Positions 7,398-16,108 of a stretch of DNA of 64,000 nt are shown here, piece after piece (positions within the stretch are counted from its first letter, which is position 1; every line of letters begins with the position of its first letter). The position numbers and the translations under genes are program-made. The notes under the pieces were generated by a model. The model worked only from the letters and a program-made list of their open reading frames with translations, was not told the DNA's origin and made no database searches. This DNA comes from Dictyoglomota bacterium (GTDB lineage: Bacteria; Dictyoglomota; Dictyoglomia; Dictyoglomales; Dictyoglomaceae), in contig JAKOUL010000011.1 of the NCBI GenBank assembly GCA_029776735.1, positions 17,063 to 81,062 of the forward strand, written 5' to 3'.

Positions 7398-9461
7398 AGA
7401 GTCTAATAGAATTTCCCCAGATGTTTTTTCTTCTCTTAAATTTACGATATAAATACTATTTAAAGTGAGAGGATAAGTAGGAGAAATCTTGTTGGTAGAT
7501 ACAAGTGGCTTTAGTTCTTTTAAGCTTTTGTTCAAGATAGTCCATTCTGGAAAAGAGAATGTAGAGTCGGAAGTTAGATCAATTGTCCATGGAGTTTTTT
7601 CAGCATCATAGAATAGAACTCTGAGCCAACCTTTACCTTTACCTTTTACAGCTATAGAAAAGGATTCTGTTTCTTGAGGTAAAGGCACTTTTAAATCTAA
7701 ATAGATAAAGCTATTTTTCTCATTAGTACCATAGTTCCACTTTAAGGAAGAATTCCCCGAAAAGGCTTGTGAAGTCAAAGTATAATATGTTGATTCTGTA
7801 TCATGGTTTATTCCTCTTATAGCCCACCCTTTATTTTCTTCAAAGTCCTCAATAATCTTATTATCTTGCAATTGTACTGGAAGGATCTGCAAAGTATAGG
7901 TAGTTGAAAGTCCATTAAAAGTGTAAGTAAGAATAGTTTCTCCAGGCTTCTTACAGATTAGATAGTTATTTTCAACTTGTATGTAAGATGTATCAAATAT
8001 TATATTTTTTAAATCTAATGGAAATTGCCTTTGAAAATTATCTATGGCGTAAACTTGTGGAGTGAATTTCTCTCCAATATAAAAAATATTTTTTTCTGAA
8101 GAAATCACTATAGCTGTAAAATCCCATATAAAAATATTCTTCTTGGTATTTAAATCTCCTAAATTTATAGAAAACTCACACTCACCAAGATCTTTAGCTT
8201 CTAAGCTCATTTTTTTAATGTCAAAATTTATTATGGGTGTGGAAACTGTCCATGAGATATCTCCATCAGGTAGAGTATAAGTATGGTAATTTTCATCTTG
8301 AAGGAGTAATTCTAATTTTGCCATATCTCCTCGTTTTATATATAAATCATCAGGATCTTTAAAAGACAAGATCTTGGGGGCACTAAAAGGATATAGATTC
8401 TTAATGCCTAATCCTACTGGTACTATTCTTTCATAAGTTTGGTTAACCGGTTTACCCCATATGATTTTTAAACTTGAGCCTCCACCATCTAAATTTATAG
8501 CATTCTTAATATCCATTCCCTTAAGTAAATTACAGGCTTCAGGTAATGAAAGTCCTTGGGAATTATCGTTTCTTCCTTCTATTACTATGAAGTAGATCTT
8601 ATTTTCAGCTATTCCTATAATAGTTCTTGGATTTTTTCCATTCACGAGACTACTGTCAAAGGAAGCCTCATCAGTTTTTCCTAAGACAATATTCCCATCT
8701 TTAAGAAGTATAGGTCCTCCACATACCGCTTCTTTTAGAGGTATTTGGGGAGAAGTTTCTACTATTATCTCTATATCTTTTCCTACAGAGAAATATGGCA
8801 GATATCTAAGAGCTGTTCCTCCTATTGAGATAATACAACTTTTATCTTTAAGATTACTTTTTTTGACACCATAATAAATTCCTGATACTTTTCCTGATAC
8901 GCTACCTAAGGATGGGATTTTGTCATTTAAAGTTATCTCTATATCTATCCCTGCAGATGCATTATCTCTTAATTTCGTCTCTGTCCCAAAAAAATTTGTA
9001 AAGATCGTAACTTGGTCTGCACCTCTTGGAGAGTTAATGCTATTTACTGGAATTATCGTATTTTCAATTTTTATCTTAACATTAATATTAAAGATATCTA
9101 TAATGGGTGTTCCATCAAAGGTAATTCCAAAAACTCCCCTTTTAATAGGAAGATGTATTAATTCACCATTTTTTACAACTAATCCTACAGGCTCTCTTGT
9201 TTGTGTATCAAAAAAATTGCCATTTATAATGAGATCATATTTTTCTTCCGAGGCTACTTGTGAGAGTTTTGTCTTAGCTACAACTGTAGAAATCTCTAAT
9301 AAAGGATTAGGAAGTTCTATTGTGGTTACATGGTATGTTAAACTCTCCTCGGAAAATTTTTGATACTTTGTAAAAGGGGCGATAAAAAATCTTTCCCCTC
9401 CTAAAATAGGAGTAAGGATTATTATAACTATGCATAGAAGAGAAAATACCTTTTTTACCAT
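7383..9461 (-). CDS. Secreted phosphodiester glycosidase (NAGPA domain) with C-terminal beta domains
   Basis: 692 aa with an N-terminal signal peptide (MVKK then VFSLLCIVIIILTPILGG). Residues about 60-360 form a NAGPA (DUF2233) domain: LIINGNFFDTQTREPVGLVV, GVFGITFDGTPI, AVCGGPILLKDGNIV, RTIIGIAENKIYFIVIEGR and NAINLDGGGSSLKI, the last being the conserved catalytic-region motif of N-acetylglucosamine-1-phosphodiester alpha-N-acetylglucosaminidases. The remaining 330 residues are beta-rich: an Ig-like segment (about 360-540) and a terminal jelly-roll-like domain (about 545-692), possibly carbohydrate binding. Bacterial relatives act on cell-wall or exopolysaccharide sugar phosphodiesters. There is no SD before the ATG, and the -10 lies 7 bases upstream, so the mRNA may be leaderless. 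Confidence 0.88.
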   Translation of the reverse strand: MVKKVFSLLCIVIIILTPILGGERFFIAPFTKYQKFSEESLTYHVTTIELPNPLLEISTVVAKTKLSQVASEEKYDLIINGNFFDTQTREPVGLVVKNGELIHLPIKRGVFGITFDGTPIIDIFNINVKIKIENTIIPVNSINSPRGADQVTIFTNFFGTETKLRDNASAGIDIEITLNDKIPSLGSVSGKVSGIYYGVKKSNLKDKSCIISIGGTALRYLPYFSVGKDIEIIVETSPQIPLKEAVCGGPILLKDGNIVLGKTDEASFDSSLVNGKNPRTIIGIAENKIYFIVIEGRNDNSQGLSLPEACNLLKGMDIKNAINLDGGGSSLKIIWGKPVNQTYERIVPVGLGIKNLYPFSAPKILSFKDPDDLYIKRGDMAKLELLLQDENYHTYTLPDGDISWTVSTPIINFDIKKMSLEAKDLGECEFSINLGDLNTKKNIFIWDFTAIVISSEKNIFYIGEKFTPQVYAIDNFQRQFPLDLKNIIFDTSYIQVENNYLICKKPGETILTYTFNGLSTTYTLQILPVQLQDNKIIEDFEENKGWAIRGINHDTESTYYTLTSQAFSGNSSLKWNYGTNEKNSFIYLDLKVPLPQETESFSIAVKGKGKGWLRVLFYDAEKTPWTIDLTSDSTFSFPEWTILNKSLKELKPLVSTNKISPTYPLTLNSIYIVNLREEKTSGEILLDSLQFH

Positions 9462-9467
9462 AACTTA

Positions 9468-9519
9468 ATTATACATAGAATGAACACTTGTTGACAAAGA
9501 AATTTTTTTAGAATATAAT
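9468..9519. promoter_or_regulatory. Back-to-back promoters for the his operon and the glycosidase gene
   Basis: Plus strand: TTGACA (9491-9496), exactly 17 bases, TATAAT (9514-9519), a perfect sigma70 consensus about 35 bases before hisZ. Minus strand: TTGTCA (9497-9492), 18 bases, TATAAT (9473-9468). The two -35 boxes overlap on one TTGACAA palindrome, so two polymerases could not occupy both at once. The minus -10 ends 7 bases before the ATG at 9461. Confidence 0.82.
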
Positions 9520-9554
9520 TCTTTATCTTGATATCAATTTAAAGAGATAAAGAA

Positions 9555-10616
9555 ATGGAAAGAGAAATAGTGGAAAGTCAAGTTAGGAGAATATTAGAGC
9601 TCTATGGGTACAGAGAGATAAGAACTCCTGTACTTACAGAGGATATATGGGCAACTGATAACAAAAGTAGTTTTTTAAAAAAAGAAGGGAAAAATTTTTC
9701 TTTACGTCCTGAAATAACCTCTGAAATTTTAAAAAACATTAGATTTGAAGGGATTCCTATACGTGTTTTCTATATGGGTCCCATATTTGATTTTAAAGAT
9801 GAAGTAGAAGAAAAATTTCAGATTGGCTGGGAACTTATTTTCCCTCCCTCAAGATGGAGAGATATAGAAATAATACTTACCATAAAAGATGTTTTTGACA
9901 CTTTTAATTTGGAAGATTTTAAGCTGGAGTTAAATGATATAAGGGTATGGAATTCTGTTTGGAGTTGTATAGAGAATTCAGAAGAAATTAAGAAGTTAAA
10001 AGGCTACTTGAAAAAAAGAGATTATGTTTCATTCTTAGAGGAGATGACAGGTAAAGTGCCTTCTTCTCTTCAGAAAGATATTAAAAATATGCTTTTTTAT
10101 GAGGAAGATGCTAAATTTGAGAGTGAAGAAATATCTTTCCAATTAGAAGAGTTAAAAAGCCTAAAAAAAGAGCTAATAGAATTTGGTTTTAGAGAAGATT
10201 CTATAATTTTAAATCCATCTTTTTTCAGATCTTTTGGATATTATGATGGAATAATCTTTGAATTATATGTGAAAGATATGAAAGGACCTTTAGGAGGAGG
10301 GGGAAGTTACATTGAGAGTAATAAGTTTGGAGAGAAAGTTTATGGGGTAGGTTTTGCCTTTATTGAAGAAAAAATATTAGATTTTCTTAAGGAAGGAAAG
10401 CCTTTAGAGAAAAAGAAATTTTTTATAGTTCCTTCAGATTTTTATGCTTCAGTTTATAATCTTATGAAAGAAGAAAGGGAAAATGGATTTAATAGTGTCT
10501 TTATTCCTTTTGATAAAAATCTGGATATAGAAAAACTAAAAAAAGAGGGGGAAGTGATTTTTTGGAGGGATAAAAATGATAAAGATAGCAATCCCCACAG
10601 GACGTCTTCAGAATAA
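9555..10616 (+). CDS. hisZ: ATP phosphoribosyltransferase regulatory subunit HisZ
   Basis: 353 aa related to the catalytic core of histidyl-tRNA synthetase but lacking its tRNA-binding domain. Motif 2-like SLRPEITSEILKNI and YMGPIFDFKDEVEEKFQIGW (compare RxGP and F.Q.G.E in HisRS) are present, as is GYYDGIIFELYVKD near the third motif. HisZ partners with the short form of HisG and confers histidine feedback inhibition. It sits directly upstream of, and overlaps by 41 bases, a short hisG, exactly the expected pairing. It is first in the nine-gene his operon. Confidence 0.92.
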   Translation: MEREIVESQVRRILELYGYREIRTPVLTEDIWATDNKSSFLKKEGKNFSLRPEITSEILKNIRFEGIPIRVFYMGPIFDFKDEVEEKFQIGWELIFPPSRWRDIEIILTIKDVFDTFNLEDFKLELNDIRVWNSVWSCIENSEEIKKLKGYLKKRDYVSFLEEMTGKVPSSLQKDIKNMLFYEEDAKFESEEISFQLEELKSLKKELIEFGFREDSIILNPSFFRSFGYYDGIIFELYVKDMKGPLGGGGSYIESNKFGEKVYGVGFAFIEEKILDFLKEGKPLEKKKFFIVPSDFYASVYNLMKEERENGFNSVFIPFDKNLDIEKLKKEGEVIFWRDKNDKDSNPHRTSSE

Positions 10617-11184
10617 ATCTATAGAATTTTTGAGAAAATTTGATTCAAGACTTCCCAGCTATGAAAATGAGAGAAAATTGATCTTCAGGGGAGAGAGATT
10701 TGAAATTTTTTTAGCAAAACCTTGGGATCTTCCCTTATATGTAGAAGAGAGAGTTGCTGATTTAGGAATTGTTGGAAGGGATATAATTTTGGAACAAGAA
10801 AAAGAATTGGTGACACTTAAGAAACTTCCCTTTGGATACTGTAAAATGGTTCTTGCGGGTTTTCCTGAGAAAGATTTAGAAAAAGAAGAGGTAAGAATTG
10901 CTACAAAGTATCCTAATATAGCGAAGAAATTCTTGGAGGATAGATTTAATAAAGTAAAAATTTTTAAACTCAATGGCTCAGTAGAGCTTGGTCCTATACT
11001 TAAAATCTCTGATGAGATTGTAGACCTTATGGAAACAGGGAGGACATTAAAAGAAAATGGACTTATTGTAAAAGAGGTTTTATTTGATTCTTCTGCTTGT
11101 TTGATCTCTAATATCTCAAGCTTTATCTGGAGTAAAAAGGGGATTTTGAAGCTTCTGGAGGAAATGGAGGGGTTAGAATGTTAA
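10576..11184 (+). CDS. hisG: ATP phosphoribosyltransferase catalytic subunit, short form
   Basis: 202 aa, the length of the short HisG form that lacks the C-terminal regulatory domain and needs HisZ. It catalyses the first step of histidine synthesis, ATP plus PRPP to phosphoribosyl-ATP. Motifs: IAIPTGRLQNKSIEFLRK at the N-terminus, VADLGIVGRDIILEQ, IATKYPNIAKKF and the PRPP-binding EIVDLMETGRTLKENGL. The coding sequence starts inside hisZ (41-base overlap) and overlaps hisD by 7, suggesting translational coupling. Confidence 0.95.
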   Translation: MIKIAIPTGRLQNKSIEFLRKFDSRLPSYENERKLIFRGERFEIFLAKPWDLPLYVEERVADLGIVGRDIILEQEKELVTLKKLPFGYCKMVLAGFPEKDLEKEEVRIATKYPNIAKKFLEDRFNKVKIFKLNGSVELGPILKISDEIVDLMETGRTLKENGLIVKEVLFDSSACLISNISSFIWSKKGILKLLEEMEGLEC

Positions 11185-12461
11185 ATGTTATTATTGGAAA
11201 AGAATTTAGTGCTTCTCTTTTAGAAAAAGAGAGAGAAAATAAAATAAGAGAGATTGAAAAAGAGGTAGAGGAGATTGTAGATAAAGTAAAAAGAGAAAAA
11301 GATAAAGCACTTTATGAATTTTCATTAAAATTTGATGGGGTAGATTTAAGAGACATAGGTTTTAAAAAGAAAGTTCCTGAAGTAAATGTCTCTAAAGATT
11401 TATCTGATGCTGTAAATATTATGATAGAGAGAATAAGAAAATATTACTTCCATGAGATTGAAAATTCATGGTTTTATAATGATGGAGAAGATATACTGGG
11501 GCAATTAGTAAGACCTGTGGAAAGTGTTCTTCTTTATGTACCTGGGGGTAGGGCAGTTTATCCATCAACTATTGCTATGGGAGTAGTGCCTGCTCAGATA
11601 GCTGGTGTTAAAGAAATATATGTTACTACTCCTCCCACAAAAAAGGAAGATAAAAGTCTTTTTTATACTTTAAAAATCTTAGGTGTAGAAGAAATTTATC
11701 TCTTAGGTGGAGCTCATGCGATCTCGGCTTTTGCATATGGAACAGAGTCCATTCCTAAAGTAGATATGATTATAGGTCCAGGAAACCTATATGTGGCAAC
11801 TGCTAAAAAGAAGGTTTTTGGAGAAGTGAATATAGATGGAATATTTGGTCCCAGTGAGATTGCTCTATGGGTAAAAGATACAAACGTAGATTTAAAAAGA
11901 GTTGTATGTGATTTTCTTGCTCAAATAGAGCATTCTCCGTACGACAGAGGTTTTCTTGTTGTACCAAATAATTTAGTAGATCCTATCTGCCAGGAGATAG
12001 AAAAAGAAATTTTACAGGCAGAAAGAAAAGAAATATTAGAAGGTTCAATTAAAAATAGTTATCTGATTGTAGAAGAAAATGAAAAAAAAGTAATTGATAT
12101 TCTTAATACCATTGCTCCTGAGCATTTAGAAATTTTGGATCCTGATGGAGAAAAATATCTACCTTATATTAAAAATGCTGGGGCTATTTTCATAAATCAT
12201 TCTTCTATCTTTGGGGATTTTATTGCAGGTCCAAGTCATATACTCCCTACAGGTGGGTCTGCTAAGTCTTTCTCAGGGTTATGTGTAAATACTTTCCTTA
12301 AAAGAACAAGCTTTGTTAAATTAAGTAAAGAAGATCAAAAAGAACTCTCATACTATGGAGGTATAATAGCGAGAGAAGAAGGATTTTATATGCATGAAAA
12401 GAGCCTTTTAAATTATCAAGGAGGAATAGAGAATGGGATGGAGAGAGATAATAAGAAGTGA
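11178..12461 (+). CDS. hisD: Histidinol dehydrogenase
   Basis: 427 aa, full length. HisD performs the last two NAD-dependent oxidations from histidinol to histidine using a zinc ion. Motifs seen: VLLYVPGGRAVYPSTIAMG, GGAHAISAFAYGTESIPKVD, IGPGNLYVATAKKKVFG, GPSEIALWV, the zinc-site region DFLAQIEHSPYDRG, and IAPEHLEI. Near the C-terminus is AGPSHILPTGGSAKSFSGL, carrying further active-site histidines. It overlaps hisC by 29 bases. Confidence 0.96.
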   Translation: MLNVIIGKEFSASLLEKERENKIREIEKEVEEIVDKVKREKDKALYEFSLKFDGVDLRDIGFKKKVPEVNVSKDLSDAVNIMIERIRKYYFHEIENSWFYNDGEDILGQLVRPVESVLLYVPGGRAVYPSTIAMGVVPAQIAGVKEIYVTTPPTKKEDKSLFYTLKILGVEEIYLLGGAHAISAFAYGTESIPKVDMIIGPGNLYVATAKKKVFGEVNIDGIFGPSEIALWVKDTNVDLKRVVCDFLAQIEHSPYDRGFLVVPNNLVDPICQEIEKEILQAERKEILEGSIKNSYLIVEENEKKVIDILNTIAPEHLEILDPDGEKYLPYIKNAGAIFINHSSIFGDFIAGPSHILPTGGSAKSFSGLCVNTFLKRTSFVKLSKEDQKELSYYGGIIAREEGFYMHEKSLLNYQGGIENGMERDNKK

Positions 12462-13485
12462 ATATAAAGGATATAAAGTAGATGTTCCTGATCTTCCTAT
12501 TAAGCTCTCTCGGAATGAAAATCCTTTTGATCTTCCACAGGAGCTTAAAGAAGAGGTCTTTAAAGACCTCTCTGAAATTTCATGGAATAGGTATCCTGAT
12601 GGTAAATCTTCTAAGTTGAGAGAAAGGCTTTCTTCTTTCTTGAATATTCCTTCTGAGAATATAATGGTAGGTTTAGGTTCTGGAGATCTTATTCAAATTA
12701 TTGCTAATGGGATTTTAAAACCAAAAGATAAAGTAATACTCCCTGTCCCAACATTTTCTTTATATGAAAAGATATTTGAGCAAAAAGAAGCAGAGATTTT
12801 AAAAATCTATCTTAATAAAGATAATTTTTCAATTAATATAAATGAGTTGAAAAACTCTTGGAATTTCAATCCAAAACTTTTAGTTATTACTAATCCTAAT
12901 AATCCTACTGGGAATCTTTTGTTAAAGGAAGATGATGTATTAAAATTAAAAGATTTTCCAGGTTTAATATTGATTGATGAAGCTTACTATGAATTTTCTG
13001 ATGTTACATTTCTACCTTATATAAAAGAGATTCCAAATTTAATGATTCTTAGAACTTTTTCTAAAGCATTTTCTGCTGCAGGAGTGAGAATAGGTTATCT
13101 CATTGCGAATCCTAATGTTATAGAGTTTTTAGGCAATTATAAGTTGCCATATAATTTAAATATTTTCTCTCAGGTAGTTGGAATAAAGGTTCTTGACTTT
13201 TGGAATATGTTAAAGAAAAAGATAGATATTATAAAAGAAGAAAAGGAAAAAACATATAATAGAATGAAAGAATTAAGAAATCTTGAAGTTTATCCTTCTC
13301 ATACTAATTTCCTTCTTTTTAGGAGTGCTAAAAAAGAAATCATTTTAAAAAAATGTGAAGAGAATGGCATTTCTTTAAGGGATTTTAGTAGGGAACCTTT
13401 ATTAGAAAATTGTTTAAGAGTCTCCATAGGAAGCTCTGATGAGAATGAAAGATTCTTAAAAACTATTAGAGAGGTGCTTTTATGA
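12433..13485 (+). CDS. hisC: Histidinol-phosphate aminotransferase
   Basis: 350 aa fold-type I PLP aminotransferase. It interconverts imidazole-acetol phosphate and histidinol phosphate with glutamate. KLSRNENPFDLPQELKEEV is the substrate-binding N-terminus of HisC, followed by VGLGSGDLIQII, ITNPNNPTGNLL, LILIDEAYYEF (the aspartate that contacts the PLP ring nitrogen) and LRTFSKAFSAAGVRIGY with the Schiff-base lysine. The C-terminal RVSIGSSDENERFL holds the carboxylate-binding arginine. Overlaps: 29 bases with hisD, 4 with hisB. Confidence 0.95.
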   Translation: MGWREIIRSEYKGYKVDVPDLPIKLSRNENPFDLPQELKEEVFKDLSEISWNRYPDGKSSKLRERLSSFLNIPSENIMVGLGSGDLIQIIANGILKPKDKVILPVPTFSLYEKIFEQKEAEILKIYLNKDNFSININELKNSWNFNPKLLVITNPNNPTGNLLLKEDDVLKLKDFPGLILIDEAYYEFSDVTFLPYIKEIPNLMILRTFSKAFSAAGVRIGYLIANPNVIEFLGNYKLPYNLNIFSQVVGIKVLDFWNMLKKKIDIIKEEKEKTYNRMKELRNLEVYPSHTNFLLFRSAKKEIILKKCEENGISLRDFSREPLLENCLRVSIGSSDENERFLKTIREVLL

Positions 13486-14042
13486 GAGAGTCAAAAATTT
13501 CAAGAGAAACTAAAGAAACCTCAATTAAACTTTCTCTAAATCTTGATGGAAAGGGAAATTTCTCTGGTAATTATCCTATACCTTACTTTAAACATTTATT
13601 ATCCACTCTGACCTTTTATGCCAAATGGGATTTAGATATAGATGCAAAAGGAGATATTGAGGTAGATATACATCATCTTATAGAAGATACAGGTATTGTT
13701 TTAGGAGAAGCCTTCTATAAGGCAGTTAAAACTACAAATTTTAAGCGATTTTCTCATAATATTATTCCTATGGATGAGGCTCTTGTTATGGCTGTAGTAG
13801 ATATAAGTGGAAGACCATTTTTTGAATTAAGAGATGAAGAAGGCATTTTAAAGGGAAGACCTATTAAAGAATTTCTTAGGGCTTTTATTAATAATGCTGG
13901 GATTACTCTTCATATATGGATTCTTTCTGGGGAAAATACTCATCATATAGAAGAGGCAATTTTTAAAGCATTAGGTTTAGCATTAAGAGAGGCAGGGTCT
14001 GTGGGGGATATTTTGAACTCTACAAAGGGAAATATATTATGA
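13482..14042 (+). CDS. hisB: Imidazoleglycerol-phosphate dehydratase
   Basis: 186 aa, monofunctional HisB. It lacks the phosphatase domain fused to it in enterobacteria. It dehydrates imidazoleglycerol phosphate using two manganese ions bound by duplicated HHxxE motifs: IHHLIEDTGIVLGEAF and HHIEEAIFKALGLAL are both seen. MDEALVMAVVDISGRPFF and FKHLLSTLTFYAKWDLDI are also conserved. Because this protein is monofunctional, a separate histidinol phosphatase is needed, and none is in the operon. It overlaps hisC and hisH by 4 bases each. Confidence 0.95.
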   Translation: MRESKISRETKETSIKLSLNLDGKGNFSGNYPIPYFKHLLSTLTFYAKWDLDIDAKGDIEVDIHHLIEDTGIVLGEAFYKAVKTTNFKRFSHNIIPMDEALVMAVVDISGRPFFELRDEEGILKGRPIKEFLRAFINNAGITLHIWILSGENTHHIEEAIFKALGLALREAGSVGDILNSTKGNIL

Positions 14043-14641
14043 TCGTAATAATTGATTATGCTGGAGGGAATCTTTTTAGTATAATTAAAGCCTTAAATTT
14101 TTTAGGCGTTAAAAGTATTGTAAGTAATGATCCTGAAGATTGGTATAGAGGAGAAGGTTTAATTTTCCCTGGCCAGGGAAATTTTTCTCAAGCTATTTCA
14201 GAGTTTAAAAAAGATGGAAGAGATCAGATCTTAAAGGATCTTATAAGAGAAAAGCCATTCTTAGGGATATGTCTTGGATTACAGATTCTCTTTGAAGAAA
14301 GTCAAGAAGCTCCTTTATGTAAAGGACTTGGAATATTTAGAGGAACTGTGAAAAGACTTCCTGCTAAGAAAATTCCACATTTAGGTTGGAATGAGATAAA
14401 GCTTATTAAAAGAGGCAAACTCTTTGAAGATATACCTGATAAATCTTTCTTTTACTTTGCACATTCCTATTATGTGGAATCTTTAGAGGATATAACTTCA
14501 GGTATTACAGATTATTCCATTGAATTCGCTTCCTATATAGAAAAGGACAATATATTTGGAGTCCAATTTCACCCAGAGAAAAGTAGTAAACTTGGTTTAA
14601 AGGTGCTTCAGAATTTTATAAAGGAGTCTGGAAGATGCTAA
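14039..14641 (+). CDS. hisH: Imidazole glycerol phosphate synthase, glutamine amidotransferase subunit
   Basis: 200 aa class I glutamine amidotransferase that feeds ammonia to HisF. The nucleophile cysteine is in FLGICLGLQILFEES, the oxyanion/PGQG motif is LIFPGQGNFSQA, and the catalytic His-Glu pair is in GVQFHPEKSS. HLGWNEIKLI is typical of HisH. It overlaps hisB by 4 and hisA by 7 bases. Confidence 0.95.
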   Translation: MIVIIDYAGGNLFSIIKALNFLGVKSIVSNDPEDWYRGEGLIFPGQGNFSQAISEFKKDGRDQILKDLIREKPFLGICLGLQILFEESQEAPLCKGLGIFRGTVKRLPAKKIPHLGWNEIKLIKRGKLFEDIPDKSFFYFAHSYYVESLEDITSGITDYSIEFASYIEKDNIFGVQFHPEKSSKLGLKVLQNFIKESGRC

Positions 14642-15363
14642 TTATTCCAGCAATTGATTTATATAGAAATAAAGTGGTAAGAATGGAAATGGGAGACGAA
14701 GAAAAAATCGTATTGGAATTTGAAAATCCTTTAGAACTTGCTAAGTACTGGTGGAAAAAGGGAGCAAAAGCTTTGCACCTTATAGACTTACAAAATGCTA
14801 TTGATGAACAAGATGAAAATAAAGAGATCATAAGAAAAATTATTGGGGAAATTTCTCTGCCTATTGAGGTAGGCGGGGGTTTTAGAACTTTAGAGAAGAT
14901 TCATGAGGTTATATCTTGGGGGGCTTGGAGAGTCATAGTAAGTAGTATTCTAAAAGAAGATATGAGATTTTTGGAGATGATATTTGAAAAATATCCTGAC
15001 AAAGTCATTCCAAGCTTAGATTGGAGAGATAGGAAAATAGCTATAAAAGGATGGAAAGAATTTATTCCTTGGGATGAGGTTAAGGAAAAGCTTGAGAAGT
15101 TAGGAATAAAGGAAGTAATTTTTACTGACACCTCTCGGGATGGAACATTAAAGGGAATAGATAAGGAAAATATTGAAAAATTCTTGGAAGATTCTTCTTT
15201 TGATATATGGATTGCTGGTGGAATTTCTACTTTAGAAGATATAACCAAAATCAAAGAAATTTCAGAAAAACTTGGAAGAGTGAAGGGGATCATTATTGGA
15301 AGAGCATTGCTTCAAGGGAAATTAAATTGGGAGGAGGTTAATAGGATACTAAATGCTTGCTAA
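14635..15363 (+). CDS. hisA: ProFAR isomerase (phosphoribosylformimino-AICAR-phosphate isomerase)
   Basis: 242 aa half-barrel-duplicated TIM barrel that opens the ribose ring of ProFAR by an Amadori rearrangement. The first catalytic Asp is Asp7 in IIPAIDLYRNKVVRM and the second is in TDTSRDGTLKGID. Phosphate-binding loops are IEVGGGFRT and WIAGGISTLEDI. It overlaps hisH by 7 and hisF by 11 bases. Confidence 0.95.
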   Translation: MLIIPAIDLYRNKVVRMEMGDEEKIVLEFENPLELAKYWWKKGAKALHLIDLQNAIDEQDENKEIIRKIIGEISLPIEVGGGFRTLEKIHEVISWGAWRVIVSSILKEDMRFLEMIFEKYPDKVIPSLDWRDRKIAIKGWKEFIPWDEVKEKLEKLGIKEVIFTDTSRDGTLKGIDKENIEKFLEDSSFDIWIAGGISTLEDITKIKEISEKLGRVKGIIIGRALLQGKLNWEEVNRILNAC

Positions 15364-16105
15364 GAGAATAATCCCATGCTTAGATACTATAGGTAAGAAT
15401 GTGGTAAAAGGAAAAAGTTTTCAAGACTTGCAGATAGTTGGAGATGCAAAAGAGTTTGCCCACAAATATGAAGAGGAAGGAGCAGATGAATTAGTACTTT
15501 TAGATATTACTGCAAGTTTGGAAAATAGAGATACCTTTACTGATGTGGTAACCGAGGTTGCAGAGGAACTTTTTGTTCCTCTTACAGTAGGTGGAGGGAT
15601 AAAAGATATAGAAGATGTAAGAAGACTTCTTAAAGCTGGAGCTGATAAGGTTTCAATCAATACATCAGCAGTTTTAAATCCTGCTCTAATGCATCAAATA
15701 GCAAAAGAATTTGGAAGTCAATGTTTAGTGGTAGCTATAGATGTGAAAAGAAGGGCAAAAAAATCATGGGAAGTTTATATAAAAGGAGGAAAAGAGCCTA
15801 CTGATATTGACCTTAAAGATTGGTTGATAGAGGTAGAAAAAAGAGGGGCAGGGGAGATTCTTCTTACAAGTATAGATGCAGATGGTCATCAGGCAGGTTA
15901 TGATCTTGAACTTTTAGAGTTTACTCTTTCTGTCTCAAATCTACCCCTTATAGCCTCTGGAGGAGCTGGGAGTTTGGAGGATCTATATAATGCTCTTTAT
16001 GTAGGGGCAGATGCAGTTCTTGCAGCTTCAATTTTCCATTTTGGAACTTACTCTATTTCTGAGGTAAAAGATTATCTTAAAAGTAGAGGTATATGGGTGA
16101 GATAA
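15353..16105 (+). CDS. hisF: Imidazole glycerol phosphate synthase, cyclase subunit
   Basis: 250 aa TIM barrel that uses ammonia from HisH to make imidazoleglycerol phosphate and AICAR. The hallmark MLAKRIIPCLD start carries the catalytic Asp, and LTSIDADGHQAGYDLELL carries the second. Phosphate loops are TVGGGIKDIEDV and LIASGGAGSLEDL. AVLAASIFHFGTYSI is the conserved C-terminal motif. It overlaps hisA by 11 bases and is followed 3 bases later by hisIE. Confidence 0.96.
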   Translation: MLAKRIIPCLDTIGKNVVKGKSFQDLQIVGDAKEFAHKYEEEGADELVLLDITASLENRDTFTDVVTEVAEELFVPLTVGGGIKDIEDVRRLLKAGADKVSINTSAVLNPALMHQIAKEFGSQCLVVAIDVKRRAKKSWEVYIKGGKEPTDIDLKDWLIEVEKRGAGEILLTSIDADGHQAGYDLELLEFTLSVSNLPLIASGGAGSLEDLYNALYVGADAVLAASIFHFGTYSISEVKDYLKSRGIWVR

Positions 16106-16108
16106 GTT

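Noticed and set aside
8920..9363. 147-codon plus-strand frame inside the NAGPA glycosidase gene
   Set aside because: Antisense to the conserved NAGPA domain, no SD and no recognisable domain.
9520..9554. T-box or attenuator in front of the his operon
   Set aside because: Only about 30 bases lie between the transcript start and hisZ; there is no room for a leader peptide, specifier loop or terminator.
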